A stretch of 64,000 nt of DNA from Flavobacterium araucananum (GCF_002222055.1 NZ_MUGS01000006.1:194270-258269), one strand, 5' to 3'; counted from the first letter of the stretch, positions 54,358 to 63,539 are shown. Notes: a model not told the origin generated them from the sequence alone. Made by a program: numbers and translations.

Positions 54358-54534
54358 TTGAACTTTTATTCGGATACAAAAAGTTATTAAATTCAATGAT
54401 GGGATTATTCCTGTCATTGAATTTTTAGTTTTTTGTCGGAAAAATTGTATTTTTTAGCATTGAAATACAAAAGTGTAACTTATCGAAAGAATGTTGTATT
54501 TTACTATATTAATAATTCGTTTAAGAATTTTAAA

Positions 54535-54542
54535 TATCTTTG
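54535..54542 (+). promoter_or_regulatory. Promoter -7 element immediately before the HTH gene
   Basis: TATCTTTG ends only 4 bases before the ATG at 54547. If transcription begins about 5 bases after the element, the mRNA would start at the ATG itself and be leaderless. Confidence 0.55.
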
Positions 54543-54546
54543 AACT

Positions 54547-54954
54547 ATGAGCACAGCAATAAAACCAAAACATATCGGACGAAACATAAGCCGAATCAGA
54601 GAACTTCGCGGTATTAAACAAGAGTTACTTGCAGAAGCTATGGGAATAAGTCAGCAATCTGTTTCGAATATTGAAGCAAAGGAGACAGTTGATAAAGAAA
54701 CGCTTGTAGAAATTGCAAAAGCACTTGGAGTTACAGTAGAAGCTATTGAGAATTTTTCGGAAGAAGGGATTATTAATTATTTCAATACTTTTCATGAAGC
54801 AGTTTCAAATAGTTTTATAAGTCATAGCGTTTGTACTTTCAATCCTTTAGAAAAAGTAGTTGAACTTTACGAACGTTTGGTTTTGGCTGAAAAAGAATTA
54901 GTTCAGGCTGAGAAAGCAAAAGTAGAATATCTGGAAAAGCTTTTGAATAAATAA
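54547..54954 (+). CDS. Xre-type helix-turn-helix protein
   Basis: This 135-residue protein has an HTH_3 domain (ISRIRELRGIKQELLAEAMGISQQSVSNIEAKETVDKETLVEIAKALGV, about 13-65), then a linker and a C-terminal coiled coil (about 105-135: LYERLVLAEKELVQAEKAKVEYLEKLL). Such proteins are DNA-binding dimers. No toxin gene is adjacent, so an antitoxin role is not supported. Its right side is repeat DNA. Confidence 0.85.
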   Translation: MSTAIKPKHIGRNISRIRELRGIKQELLAEAMGISQQSVSNIEAKETVDKETLVEIAKALGVTVEAIENFSEEGIINYFNTFHEAVSNSFISHSVCTFNPLEKVVELYERLVLAEKELVQAEKAKVEYLEKLLNK

Positions 54955-54973
54955 AGAATTTTAAGCTACGTGA

Positions 54974-55045
54974 GTTTGCGTTAGGGATAGAAGCGATATC
55001 CTTTTTGTCCGCCACGGCGGACTAAAAGATATAGCGGATAGCCCG
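54974..55045. repeat. GTTTGCGTTAGGGAT repeat, copy 2
   Basis: The block starts GTTTGCGTTAGGGATAGAAG, has a hairpin TCCGCCACGGCGGA in the middle and ends ATATAGCGGATAGCCCG. It shares both ends with 29544-29640 but a different middle. Confidence 0.7.
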
Positions 55046-55090
55046 TTCGCCGCAGCGAAAATGCTCAAAATATCATTATCTTAAAACAAA

Positions 55091-56240
55091 AATCTGCGTT
55101 ATCTGCAAAATCTGCGTTAAAATTATTTTTATTTCAACAGAATAAATTCCGTTGCTACAAAATGAATCGTTCCTCCGGAACTTTCGCTCTGTAATGTATT
55201 TCAACGATTCGATAAATTTCAAGATCAACAAATCTGCATTATCTGCAAAATCTGCGAGAAAATTATTTTTATTTCAACGGAATAAATTCCGTTTCTACAA
55301 AATGAATCTTTCCTCCGGAACTTTCTCTCTGTAATGAATTTCAACCATTCGGTAAATTTCAAGATCAACAAATCTGCTTTATCTGCAAAATCTGCGTTAA
55401 AATTATTTTTATTTCAACAGAATAAATTCCGTTGCTACAAAATGAATCGTTTCTTCGAAACTTTCGCCCTGTAATGTATTTCAACCATTCGGTAAATTTC
55501 AAGATCAACAAATCTGCTTTATCTGCAAAATCTGCGTTAAAATTATTTTTATTTCAACAGAATAAATTCCGTTTCTACAAAATGAATCGTTCCTTCGGAA
55601 CTTTCTCTCTGTAATGAATTTCAACGATTCGATAAATTTCAAGATCAACAAATCTGCTTTATCTGCAAAATCTGCGAAAAAATTATTTTTATTTCAAGGG
55701 AATAAATTCCGTTTCTACAAAATGAATCGTTCTTCCGGAACTTTCTCTCTGTAATGTATTTCAACGATTCGATAAACTTCAAGATCAACAAATCTGCGTT
55801 ATCTGCGTTATCTGCGTTAAAATTATTCTTATTTCAACAGAATAAATTCCGTTGCTACAAAATGAATCGTTCCTCCGGAACTTTTGCTCTGTAATGTATT
55901 TCAACCATTCGATAAATTTCAAGATCAACAAATCTGCGTTATCTGCAAAATCTGCGAGAAGATTATTTTTATTTCAACAGAATAAATTCCGTTGCTACAA
56001 AATGGATCATTCCTCCGGAACTTTTGCTCTGTAATGTATTTCAACGATTCGGTAAATTTCAACATCAACAAATCTGCGTTATCTGCTGAATCTGCGTTAA
56101 AATTATTTTTATTTCAACGGAATAAATTCCGTTGCTACAAAATGAATCGTTCCTCCGGAACTTTCTCTCTGTAATGAATTTCAACCATTCGGTAAATTTC
56201 AACATCAACAAATTTGCGTTATCTGCAAAATCTGCGAGAA
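55091..56240. repeat. Eight 140-bp tandem repeats plus a partial ninth
   Basis: Units start with AATCTGCnTTATCTGC at 55091, 55231, 55371, 55511, 55651, 55791, 55931 and 56071, with a partial unit from 56211. The spacing is exactly 140 bp every time; copies differ only by substitutions. Each unit has two hairpin-forming parts, CAACGGAAT/ATTCCGTTG and GTTCC/GGAAC around CTCCGG. Because 140 is not a multiple of three, the short frames in it (starting MLQNESF) are not conserved as proteins. It fills the gap between the HTH gene and the TauE gene. Confidence 0.95.
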
Positions 56241-56249
56241 AAAAATATT

Positions 56250-57035
56250 TTAAAATAAAACTTCTTTTGTAATAATATAAAATCCCATTACGAGCACAAA
56301 CCATCCAAAAATGGGTTTTAGTTTTGCACCGTCTATTTTTTTAGAAAGCTGACTCCCAATGATCATTCCAAAAAGGGCCATTGCTGAAACGCCTAATAAA
56401 AAGGTATAATCGATGGGAGTACCAATGTATAAATCGCCTCCAAAACCTATAGACGAATTAATAGAGATGATTAATAATGAAGTTCCCACGGCTTGTTTCA
56501 TGGGCAAATTGGCGAAAAAAAGCAGGGCAGGAATTATCAGAAATCCTCCTCCGGCACCTAGAAATCCCGTTATGATTCCTACTATAAAACCTATTATACT
56601 TAATTGAATGTAATTGGTTTCGGTTGCTTTTATTTCGGGTTTATTTTTTCTAATCATAGAGATTGCTGCGGTAATCATTAAGATTGAAAAGATGATCATG
56701 ATCAGAAAATCTTTGGAAACAGAATACGAAGCAATAGAGAATAGGGTAGAAGCAATTTGAGGAAAAATAACTTCACGAATAATCAAGATCGAAATTACGG
56801 AGGGAATGGCAAAATACAATGCCGATTTTAACTTCAGATTTCCCATTTTATAATGGCTATAACTCCCAAACATAGCAGTTAAACCCACAATAAATAAAGA
56901 ATATGAGGTGGCCTGCTCCGGATTTACGTGAAACAAATACACTAAAATAGGAATGGTCAGGATCGATCCGCCTCCGCCAATTAAGCCAAGCGAAATCCCG
57001 ATAATAATCGAAGCAAAATAACCTAAATATTCCAT
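56250..57035 (-). CDS. TauE/SafE-family sulfite/organosulfonate exporter
   Basis: The start at 57035 (MEYLGYFASIIIGISLGLIGGGGSI, 261 residues) is chosen because an in-frame extension upstream runs through the promoter and repeat DNA. It has eight membrane helices in two halves, with GGGGSILTIPILVYLF and GFLGAGGGFLIIPALLFF as the repeated family motif. The likely role is moving sulfite, thiosulfate or a sulfonate across the inner membrane. It ends next to the 140-bp repeat array and is preceded by a Crp/Fnr site. Confidence 0.9.
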   Translation of the reverse strand: MEYLGYFASIIIGISLGLIGGGGSILTIPILVYLFHVNPEQATSYSLFIVGLTAMFGSYSHYKMGNLKLKSALYFAIPSVISILIIREVIFPQIASTLFSIASYSVSKDFLIMIIFSILMITAAISMIRKNKPEIKATETNYIQLSIIGFIVGIITGFLGAGGGFLIIPALLFFANLPMKQAVGTSLLIISINSSIGFGGDLYIGTPIDYTFLLGVSAMALFGMIIGSQLSKKIDGAKLKPIFGWFVLVMGFYIITKEVLF

Positions 57036-57051
57036 TGCATTTGTTTTGATG

Positions 57052-57095
57052 CAAAGGTGCTTGGATAAAAAGAAATCTACAGTAACATTTATCAC
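57052..57095 (-). promoter_or_regulatory. TauE promoter with a Crp/Fnr-type site
   Basis: The -7-like element CACCTTTG is at 57052-57059 on the minus strand. The imperfect palindrome GTGATAAATGTTAC (57082-57095 read on the minus strand) is centred 36.5 bp from the last base of it. It matches the site upstream of the persulfide operon at 11 of 14 positions and in exact spacing. Confidence 0.6.
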
Positions 57096-57190
57096 ATAAG
57101 GAATATTTTTGCTCGCAGATTTATTGCTCACGGATTTTACGGATGAAACGGGTTTACACAGGTTTTTTCTTTTGATTTTGAAATTCTTTT

Positions 57191-57250
57191 TTGTCAGTTT
57201 GAGCGGAGTCGAGAACCCGCAAAGCATTTCGACTACGCTCAATGTGACAA
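57191..57250. repeat. Palindromic GTCAGTTTGAGCGGAGTCGA element
   Basis: Arms TTGTCAGTTTGAGCGGAGTC and GACTACGCTCAATGTGACAA are near-perfect complements around a short loop. It is shorter than, but related in style to, the palindrome at 49499-49600, and lies between the TauE and Crp genes. Confidence 0.75.
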
Positions 57251-57309
57251 ACCAAAAAAGAAAACCAGCGAAAATCTGTTTCATCCGTAAAATCCGCGGG
57301 CCAATAATT

Positions 57310-57936
57310 TTACTTTAATAACTCAATCTGGTTGCGGTTGAGTTTGACCAAACCTCGTTGTTCCATTTTTTTGAGTAATCTGGATACGACTTCTCTTGAG
57401 GTGTTCAATTCGGTTGCGATTTCCTGGTGCGATAAATTAACCTCAGAACAACCGCAGGCATCAGAATGTCTTTTTAGGTAAAATTCTAAACGCTCATCCA
57501 TAGATCGGAACGCGATATTGTCGACTACTTCGAGAACTTCTTCAAAACGGCTTCTGTAGGTTTCGATTACAAATTCGTACCAGGTTCTGTGCTCCATCAT
57601 CCATTTGTCCATCATTTGCAGCGGAATCATCATAACGGTAACATCTTCGACAACTTTTGCCATGATCTGGCTTTTTTCGCTTTTGGCGGTACAGATCATC
57701 GAAATGGCACAAGCTTGTCCGGGTTGCAAATAATACATTAAAAATTCGCCGCCATCTTCGCCTTCGCGATAGATTTTGATTTTTCCTTTGGTGATTAAAA
57801 CCGTATTTTTTATGTATTGTCCCGTTCGCATTAAAATCGTTCCGGCTTCAAAATCTTGTAAGTTTCCGTTTTCTTCAATCGTTGAGATAAGTTCTGTAGA
57901 GAAATTAGGAAATATATTTTTTAATGAGTTTTGCAT
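57310..57936 (-). CDS. Crp/Fnr-family transcriptional regulator of the sulfur locus
   Basis: This 208-residue protein has the cyclic-nucleotide-binding barrel (LQDFEAGTILMRTGQYIKNTVLITKGKIKIYREGEDGGEFLMYYLQPGQACAISMICTAK) and a clear Crp winged helix-turn-helix (NLSHQEIATELNTSREVVSRLLKKMEQRGLV). Two Cys in ACGCSE and two around ACAISMIC might sense redox or persulfide; this is inference. It sits upstream of the TauE gene and is the best candidate to bind the sites at 57082 and 48619. Confidence 0.9.
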   Translation of the reverse strand: MQNSLKNIFPNFSTELISTIEENGNLQDFEAGTILMRTGQYIKNTVLITKGKIKIYREGEDGGEFLMYYLQPGQACAISMICTAKSEKSQIMAKVVEDVTVMMIPLQMMDKWMMEHRTWYEFVIETYRSRFEEVLEVVDNIAFRSMDERLEFYLKRHSDACGCSEVNLSHQEIATELNTSREVVSRLLKKMEQRGLVKLNRNQIELLK

Positions 57937-58764
57937 TACTAATTGATGGGGATTTGTAGCCCACGGATTTTACGGTTTGAACTGGTTTGTACAGATTTAT
58001 TTTTTGAAATCAAATACTAAAATATTTTTAACACATAGAAACATAGCTTTTAGAAATCAAAAAAAGGCGTTTCACTTCGTATGAATACACATAGCTATGT
58101 GCAAATAATGGGTTATTTTATTTTGCTCTAAACTTAGAAAATAAACCTCTGCTTTCCTTTGAATAAATTTACTATTTTTTAAACTAATCCAAAGTAAAGG
58201 CTCGAGTCACGAATTACCAAGAATTACCAAGAATTAATTAGTGAAAATTGGTGAAATTCGCGGCGAAACTTTTCAATTCTTTAATCTTATCAAAAAATAA
58301 ATTTGAGCATAGTAAATTAGTGTAATTCGTGGCAAACATTTTTAATCATCATAATCATTTAATCTGTGGCAAAAAAAATAATTTAAGCTTAATGAATTAT
58401 CAAAAATTAGTGTAATTCGTGGCAAACAATTTTAATCATTCTAATCATTTTAATCTGTGGCAAAAAAATATTTGTGTCAAATTATTTTATCAAATTAAGA
58501 TTAAAGTATACAATTTTATACAAAGATAATAGTTTGAAGTGGTATTAATTATCATAAAACTATATTTAAGATGCGTTTTATGAAAATGAAAATATCCTAT
58601 TTTCTATCGATTTTATAGGGTGTATTTTTAAAAATAGTAAGTAAATTTGTGTTTCACTGATTATAATACTTTCTCTAAAACGTTTTCTGAGAATAATAAT
58701 CGAAATCGCATTTGGCACGTTTTTAATTAATAGAAACGTCGTAATTTTACAAAAAACAGATACT
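57937..58764. repeat. Repeat-dense gap between the Crp and rhodanese genes
   Basis: At 58028-58105 lies the reverse copy of the ACACATAGCTATGT element seen at 14275-14352. From about 58205 to 58470 there are four or five GCCACGAATT/CTGTGGC family blocks; two of them, at about 58317-58379 and 58406-58468, are direct duplicates with a period of about 89 bp. A candidate -7 element TAAATTTG is at 58642-58649. No gene is visible. Confidence 0.7.
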
Positions 58765-59076
58765 ATGAATTTATCACAAGAAGATTGGGTTAATCAGCTT
58801 GCTGCTGACGAGAATGCAGTTATACTGGACGTAAGAACTGAAGACGAATTTAATGACGGTTATATCGAGAGTGCCGTAAACATTGACATTAATAAAGGTC
58901 AGGGGTTTATTTACGAAATCGAAGAACTGGATAAAAATAAAAACTATTATGTGTATTGCCGTTCTGGGGCCAGAAGCGCTAAAGCATGTCAGATCATGAA
59001 CGAATTAGGGATTAATAATGCCTATAATTTGCTTGGCGGAATCCTGGATTGGGAAGGTGAAACTATAAATCCATAA
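58765..59076 (+). CDS. Single-domain rhodanese
   Basis: This 103-residue protein is one rhodanese domain: LDVRTEDEFNDGYIESAVNIDI, the active loop YCRSGARS with the catalytic Cys, and LLGGILDWEG at the end. It transfers sulfane sulfur in the cytoplasm and may work with the persulfide and TauE systems nearby. It is a one-gene unit with a strong terminator. Confidence 0.92.
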   Translation: MNLSQEDWVNQLAADENAVILDVRTEDEFNDGYIESAVNIDINKGQGFIYEIEELDKNKNYYVYCRSGARSAKACQIMNELGINNAYNLLGGILDWEGETINP

Positions 59077-59114
59077 AAGAAAAAAGAGGCACAAAAGAGC
59101 CTCTTTTTTCTTTT
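59075..59114. terminator. Terminator after the rhodanese gene
   Basis: AAAAGAAAAAAGAGGC and GCCTCTTTTTTCTTTT form a perfect 16-bp stem; the left arm begins at the stop codon of the rhodanese gene. Confidence 0.88.
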
Positions 59115-59151
59115 AATACGCTATTAATAACCAAATATAAATTACGAGATT

Positions 59152-60732
59152 ATGAGTTTAATACCCGAAGAATATCAGATTAAAACCCTTATAAATCAAG
59201 ATACTTATCTTGTCAATGGCGAATTAAAACAATGGACAGGGCAAACTACACCTGTGTTTTCGTCAATTTCATCTACAGAAAAATATGCGCCAACTTTATT
59301 AGGATCGATTCCGTTTATGGCAGAGAAAGAAGCTGCCGAAGTTGTCGAAGCTGCCAATGCGGCTTATAATAAAGGACAAGGTTTATGGCCAACCATGAAG
59401 GTGGTTGATCGTATTAAGTGCATGGAAAATTTCGTAAAACAAATGAAGGAAACCCGTGAGGAAGTGGTGAAACTTTTGATGTGGGAAATTGGAAAAAATC
59501 TTGGCGATTCGCAAAAAGAATTTGACAGAACCGTAGAATACATTTATGATACAATCGATAGTTATAAAGAATTAAATAGCCGCAGTTCTTATTTCTCAAA
59601 AGTACAAGGCGTGAATGCTATGATTCGTCGCGGACCGCTTGGAGTTGTTTTATGCCTTGGACCATACAATTATCCTCTAAATGAAACTTTTGCTTTACTG
59701 ATTCCTTCTTTAATTATGGGAAATACAGTAATTTTTAAACCTGCAAAACACGGTGTTTTATGTATTACGCCATTGTTGGAAGCGTTTAGAAGTAGTTTTC
59801 CTAAAGGTGTTATCAATATTGTTTATGGTAGAGGTCGTGAAGTTGCTTCGCCGATCATGAAATCAGGAAAAATTGATGTTTTGGCATTAATAGGAAACAG
59901 TAAATCTGCGATTGCATTGCAGGATCAACACCCAAACAAAAACAGATTACGCTTGATTCTTGGTTTAGAGGCTAAAAACCCGGCGATTATTTTACCTGAT
60001 GCCGATTTAGATTTGGCAATTCAGGAATGTATTGCAGGAACTTTATCGTTCAACGGGCAACGTTGTACTGCTTTGAAAGTTTTATATGTACATGAATCTA
60101 TTGCCGAAGAATTTAATAAACGTTTCTCTGAAAAAGTAGACAGTTTGGCGTTTGGAAATCCTTGGGAAAAAGGAGTTTCGTTAACGCCGCTTCCGGAAGC
60201 CGAAAAACCGGCTTATATTCAGGGATTAATTGATGATGCGACAAGCAAAGGTGCCAAAATACTGAACGAAAAAGGAGGTAAACATACAGAAAATTATATT
60301 TTTCCGGCTGTTTTATATCCTGTCGATAAAAGCATGCGTGTGTATCATGAGGAACAATTTGGACCTGTAGTTCCGGTTATTTCTTTTAAACATATTGATG
60401 AACCTCTTGATGATATGGCAGAGTCTAACTATGGTCAACAGGTAAGTTTATTTGGTAAAGACATTAAAACTTTGGCACCACTTATTGATGCTCTTGTAAA
60501 TTTAGTATGTAGGGTAAATCTAAACAGTTCTTGCCAAAGAGGCCCGGATGCTTTCCCGTTTACAGGTCGTAAAGATTCGGCTGTAGGGACTTTGAGTATT
60601 CCGGATGCATTGCGCTCCTTTTCCATTCGTACGTTTGTAGCTTCAAAAGATATCGATTATAATAATGAAATTTTGCAGGAATTGCTAAACAGCAAAGAAT
60701 CGAATTTTATTAATACCGATTATATTTTGTAG
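59152..60732 (+). CDS. NADP-dependent glyceraldehyde-3-phosphate dehydrogenase-like aldehyde dehydrogenase
   Basis: This 526-residue ALDH has the GapN-like features [20 protein letters not shown], the catalytic base Glu273 in [10 protein letters not shown], and the nucleophile Cys305 in [41 protein letters not shown] is characteristic of this subgroup. It oxidises an aldehyde, probably glyceraldehyde 3-phosphate to 3-phosphoglycerate with NADP, giving NADPH without ATP. The exact substrate is by homology. Confidence 0.88.
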   Translation: MSLIPEEYQIKTLINQDTYLVNGELKQWTGQTTPVFSSISSTEKYAPTLLGSIPFMAEKEAAEVVEAANAAYNKGQGLWPTMKVVDRIKCMENFVKQMKETREEVVKLLMWEIGKNLGDSQKEFDRTVEYIYDTIDSYKELNSRSSYFSKVQGVNAMIRRGPLGVVLCLGPYNYPLNETFALLIPSLIMGNTVIFKPAKHGVLCITPLLEAFRSSFPKGVINIVYGRGREVASPIMKSGKIDVLALIGNSKSAIALQDQHPNKNRLRLILGLEAKNPAIILPDADLDLAIQECIAGTLSFNGQRCTALKVLYVHESIAEEFNKRFSEKVDSLAFGNPWEKGVSLTPLPEAEKPAYIQGLIDDATSKGAKILNEKGGKHTENYIFPAVLYPVDKSMRVYHEEQFGPVVPVISFKHIDEPLDDMAESNYGQQVSLFGKDIKTLAPLIDALVNLVCRVNLNSSCQRGPDAFPFTGRKDSAVGTLSIPDALRSFSIRTFVASKDIDYNNEILQELLNSKESNFINTDYIL

Positions 60733-60760
60733 TGATCAAGGTTATATATTAATTGTAGAT

Positions 60761-60796
60761 ACCGTCTTTTTCTCTGAATTAGGCGGTTTTTATTTT
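60761..60796 (+). terminator. Weak terminator after the dehydrogenase gene
   Basis: ACCGTC and GGCGGT pair (one G-U) around a long loop, followed by TTTTTATTTTTT. Confidence 0.5.
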
Positions 60797-60839
60797 TTAA
60801 TATTATCTCCTGCAAAGTCGCAAAAGCGCAACGTTTATT

Positions 60840-60980
60840 TGAATAGCTACAGCTTTAGCTGGAGAGTAATTGAAATTTAAATAAAAAGAGGCTTTAACCA
60901 AACTAATTAGAGTTTGGCTAAAGCCTTTTTCGCTGTTACTATTTTTCAATCCAGCTCTAGCTGGACGTTATTCAATTTTA
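60840..60980. repeat. Nested inverted repeat, GGCTTTAGCCAAACT type
   Basis: The inner hairpin at 60887-60930 has AGGCTTTAACCAAACT against AGTTTGGCTAAAGCCT. Outer arms at about 60841-60873 (GAATAGCTACAGCTTTAGCTGG) and 60946-60976 are diverged complements. The inner part could terminate transcription. Nothing else is visible in the 365-base gap. Confidence 0.75.
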
Positions 60981-61098
60981 ATGTTAAATATACTTTGCTT
61001 CAAGAAAAATTATAATTTTATAAAGAATTGTAACATTAATTGAGAAAACGCATCTAATATGATAATCAGTATTAAATAATCAAAATCAGAAATCATTT

Positions 61099-62970
61099 AT
61101 GAAAAAACAATCACTCCAATTACTATTTGTAGCCTTTTTATTTTGGGCACAAAATAGTTTTGCTCAAGAGCTTTACATGCCAAGAAATATTAAAGAATCG
61201 TATGCCAATGGTGTTCGTTCTATGGATGGAAAACCAGGTAAGAATTATTGGCAAAATCATGGTAAATATACTATTGTGTTGAACGTTAATGCTGAGACCA
61301 AAATAATCAGTGGTACAGAAACGATTCTGTATGAGAACAATAGTAATGATACAATAAAAAATTTACGAATTAGATTTGTAAATAATATTCATAAAAAAAC
61401 TTCGCCAAGAGCTGTATTAAATAGTGAAGATTTTTTTACTGATGGCTTAACCATTACTGCTTTAAAAATTGAAAACGAAGTTTATAAGGAAGATGCTAGA
61501 GATTGGGGAACAGTGGGAGTTGTAAAAATGAAAAAACCTTTGCCGCCACATAGTAAAATTACAATTGATATCGATTGGAATTACCCGTTATCAAAACTCA
61601 GCGGAAGAGAAGGACAAATTGATAACACTACATTTTTTGCCGCTTATAGTTATCCTCGTGTTTCTGTTTTTGATGATTATAACAAATGGGATCAACTGCC
61701 ACATACTTCTGGTCAGGAATTTTATAATGATTTTAATGACTATACCTATTCTGTAAAAGCACCTAAAAATTATGTTGTTTACGGAACAGGAGACTTATTA
61801 AATCCAGATGAGGTTTTGCAACCTGAATTTGCTTCACGTCTAAAAAAATCATACACAACAGATGAAGTTTTGCATATTGCTAATGAACAGGAAATGAAAA
61901 ACGGTCTTGTAACAAAACAAAACGACTGGAATGTATGGAAATTTGAAGCTAAAAATATTTCGGATGTTTGTTTTGGTTTAAGCGATCATTATTTATGGGA
62001 TGCCGGAAGTGTTATTGTAGATAAAAAAACAAAACGACGTGCGAGTGTTCAGGCAGCTTATGATATAAAAGGAACTGATTTTGTAAATTCGATCAAAAAC
62101 AATCAATATGCCTTAGATTGGTTTTCGAACAACTGGCCGGGAATACCGTACCCATATTCTAAAATGACTGCTTTTCAGGGTTTTGCTGATATGGAGTATC
62201 CTATGATGTGTAACGACTCTCAAATGAACGATCCAATTTTCGCACAATTAGTTCAGGATCATGAAGTAGCACATACTTATTTTCCTTTTTATATGGGAAT
62301 CAACGAAACACGTTATGCTTTTATGGATGAAGGTTGGGCGACTACTTTCGAATATTTAATAGGAATTGCAGAACATGGTAAAGAAGCTGCGGATAAATTC
62401 TATAAAGAATTTAGAGTTAAGGATTATATTAAAGATTCGTCAACAGAAGAAGATCAACCTATTATTACAATGTCATCTCAGCTTTCAGATTCAGGTTATG
62501 GAAACAATTCATACGGAAAAGCCTCTCTTTCTTACTTAGCTTTAAAAGATTTGCTTGGCGATGATTTGTTCAAAAAGTCTCTTCATGCTTATATGGATAA
62601 TTGGAATGGGAAACATCCAATTCCGTGGGATTATTTTAATTCGATCAATGCAGCTTCAGGAAAAAATTTGAACTGGTTCTTTAACAACTGGTTTTTTACG
62701 AATAATTACATTGACATTTCTATTAAAAATGTGGCTAAAAATGTTGTTTCAGTAGAAAATGTTGGAGGTTTTGCAATTCCGTTTGATGTAATTGTTACCT
62801 ACACAGACCATACAACAGAAACTGTTCATCAAACACCAACGGTTTGGCAAACCAATCAAAAGCAAGCAACCATTGCTTTAAAAAATAAAAAAGAAATCAA
62901 ACAAGTAACACTTGATGGTGGTATTTTTATGGATGCAACACCAGCAAATAATTCCTGGTCTGCTAAATAA
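61099..62970 (+). CDS. M1-family zinc metallopeptidase
   Basis: This 623-residue protein has a signal peptide ending near NSFAQ and the M1 peptidase zinc site HEVAH at 388-392 with Glu411 in MDEGWATTFEY, spaced as HEXXH-x18-E. The exopeptidase-like FQGFADMEYPMM strand precedes it. The N-terminal beta domain (about 45-250) is typical. The protein should be a secreted or periplasmic aminopeptidase. A small ACT-domain gene begins 24 bases after its stop. Confidence 0.92.
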   Translation: MKKQSLQLLFVAFLFWAQNSFAQELYMPRNIKESYANGVRSMDGKPGKNYWQNHGKYTIVLNVNAETKIISGTETILYENNSNDTIKNLRIRFVNNIHKKTSPRAVLNSEDFFTDGLTITALKIENEVYKEDARDWGTVGVVKMKKPLPPHSKITIDIDWNYPLSKLSGREGQIDNTTFFAAYSYPRVSVFDDYNKWDQLPHTSGQEFYNDFNDYTYSVKAPKNYVVYGTGDLLNPDEVLQPEFASRLKKSYTTDEVLHIANEQEMKNGLVTKQNDWNVWKFEAKNISDVCFGLSDHYLWDAGSVIVDKKTKRRASVQAAYDIKGTDFVNSIKNNQYALDWFSNNWPGIPYPYSKMTAFQGFADMEYPMMCNDSQMNDPIFAQLVQDHEVAHTYFPFYMGINETRYAFMDEGWATTFEYLIGIAEHGKEAADKFYKEFRVKDYIKDSSTEEDQPIITMSSQLSDSGYGNNSYGKASLSYLALKDLLGDDLFKKSLHAYMDNWNGKHPIPWDYFNSINAASGKNLNWFFNNWFFTNNYIDISIKNVAKNVVSVENVGGFAIPFDVIVTYTDHTTETVHQTPTVWQTNQKQATIALKNKKEIKQVTLDGGIFMDATPANNSWSAK

Positions 62971-62994
62971 AACTGAATTAATAAAAGTTGTAAA

Positions 62995-63387
62995 ATGTCA
63001 GGAGAAAAAGATTTGCAGCAATTGCTTAAAAGTATGAAACCGGAACACAATGCCGGAGAGTATGTTTTTTGTAAAGTCGAAAAATTAGAAGATGTAAATG
63101 TTAATGAAGCTGAAATGTTTTTTAAAGAAAGAGAAGCGATTACATTAATTCTTAAAAAAGAAATTGCTGACCAGTTAAAACTGGATTATTCAGTTGTAAT
63201 GTCCTGGATCACACTTACCGTACATTCTTCGTTAGAAGCAGTAGGTTTGACAGCAGCGTTTTCGAAAGCACTTTCAGAAAATCAAATTAGTTGCAATGTT
63301 GTAGCGGCTTTTTATCACGATCATATTTTTGTTAATAAAGAAGATGTAGAGAAAGCCATGAAAATTTTGAATTTATTTTCAATCTAA
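62995..63387 (+). CDS. ACT-domain protein (DUF2241-like)
   Basis: This 130-residue protein has two halves: a DUF2241 (ACT_3) N-terminal part (LLKSMKPEHNAGEYVFCKV; FKEREAITLILKKEIADQL) and a CASTOR-like ACT domain (MSWITLTVHSSLEAVGLTAAFSKALSENQISCNVVAAFYHDHIFV). ACT domains usually bind amino acids. It may be co-transcribed with the M1 peptidase. Confidence 0.85.
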   Translation: MSGEKDLQQLLKSMKPEHNAGEYVFCKVEKLEDVNVNEAEMFFKEREAITLILKKEIADQLKLDYSVVMSWITLTVHSSLEAVGLTAAFSKALSENQISCNVVAAFYHDHIFVNKEDVEKAMKILNLFSI

Positions 63388-63418
63388 ATTATAGTACAAT
63401 TACTAGTGAATGTTCTAT

Positions 63419-63456
63419 TAATAAAGGGAATCTAATACTTTAGATTCCCTTTATTA
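63419..63456 (+). terminator. Hairpin terminator after the ACT gene
   Basis: TAATAAAGGGAATCTAA and TTAGATTCCCTTTATTA form a perfect 17-bp stem with the loop TACT. Confidence 0.8.
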
Positions 63457-63531
63457 GTTTAATTAAAAGTAAGAATAATACTATTTTAAAACAAATTTGA
63501 GAAACGGTATTCAATTATCAGATTAAAAGAT

Positions 63532-63539
63532 TACGTTTG
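63532..63539 (+). promoter_or_regulatory. Promoter -7 element of the last gene
   Basis: TACGTTTG lies 27 bases before the ATG at 63567. Confidence 0.5.

Noticed and set aside
55152..56174. Family of small proteins starting MLQNESF
   Set aside because: The frames recur because the DNA repeats; 140 bp is not a multiple of three, differences do not favour synonymous sites as far as I can see, and the units look like structured non-coding DNA.
55091..56240. CRISPR array
   Set aside because: Units are almost identical over the full 140 bp, there are no unique spacers, and no cas genes are in the window.
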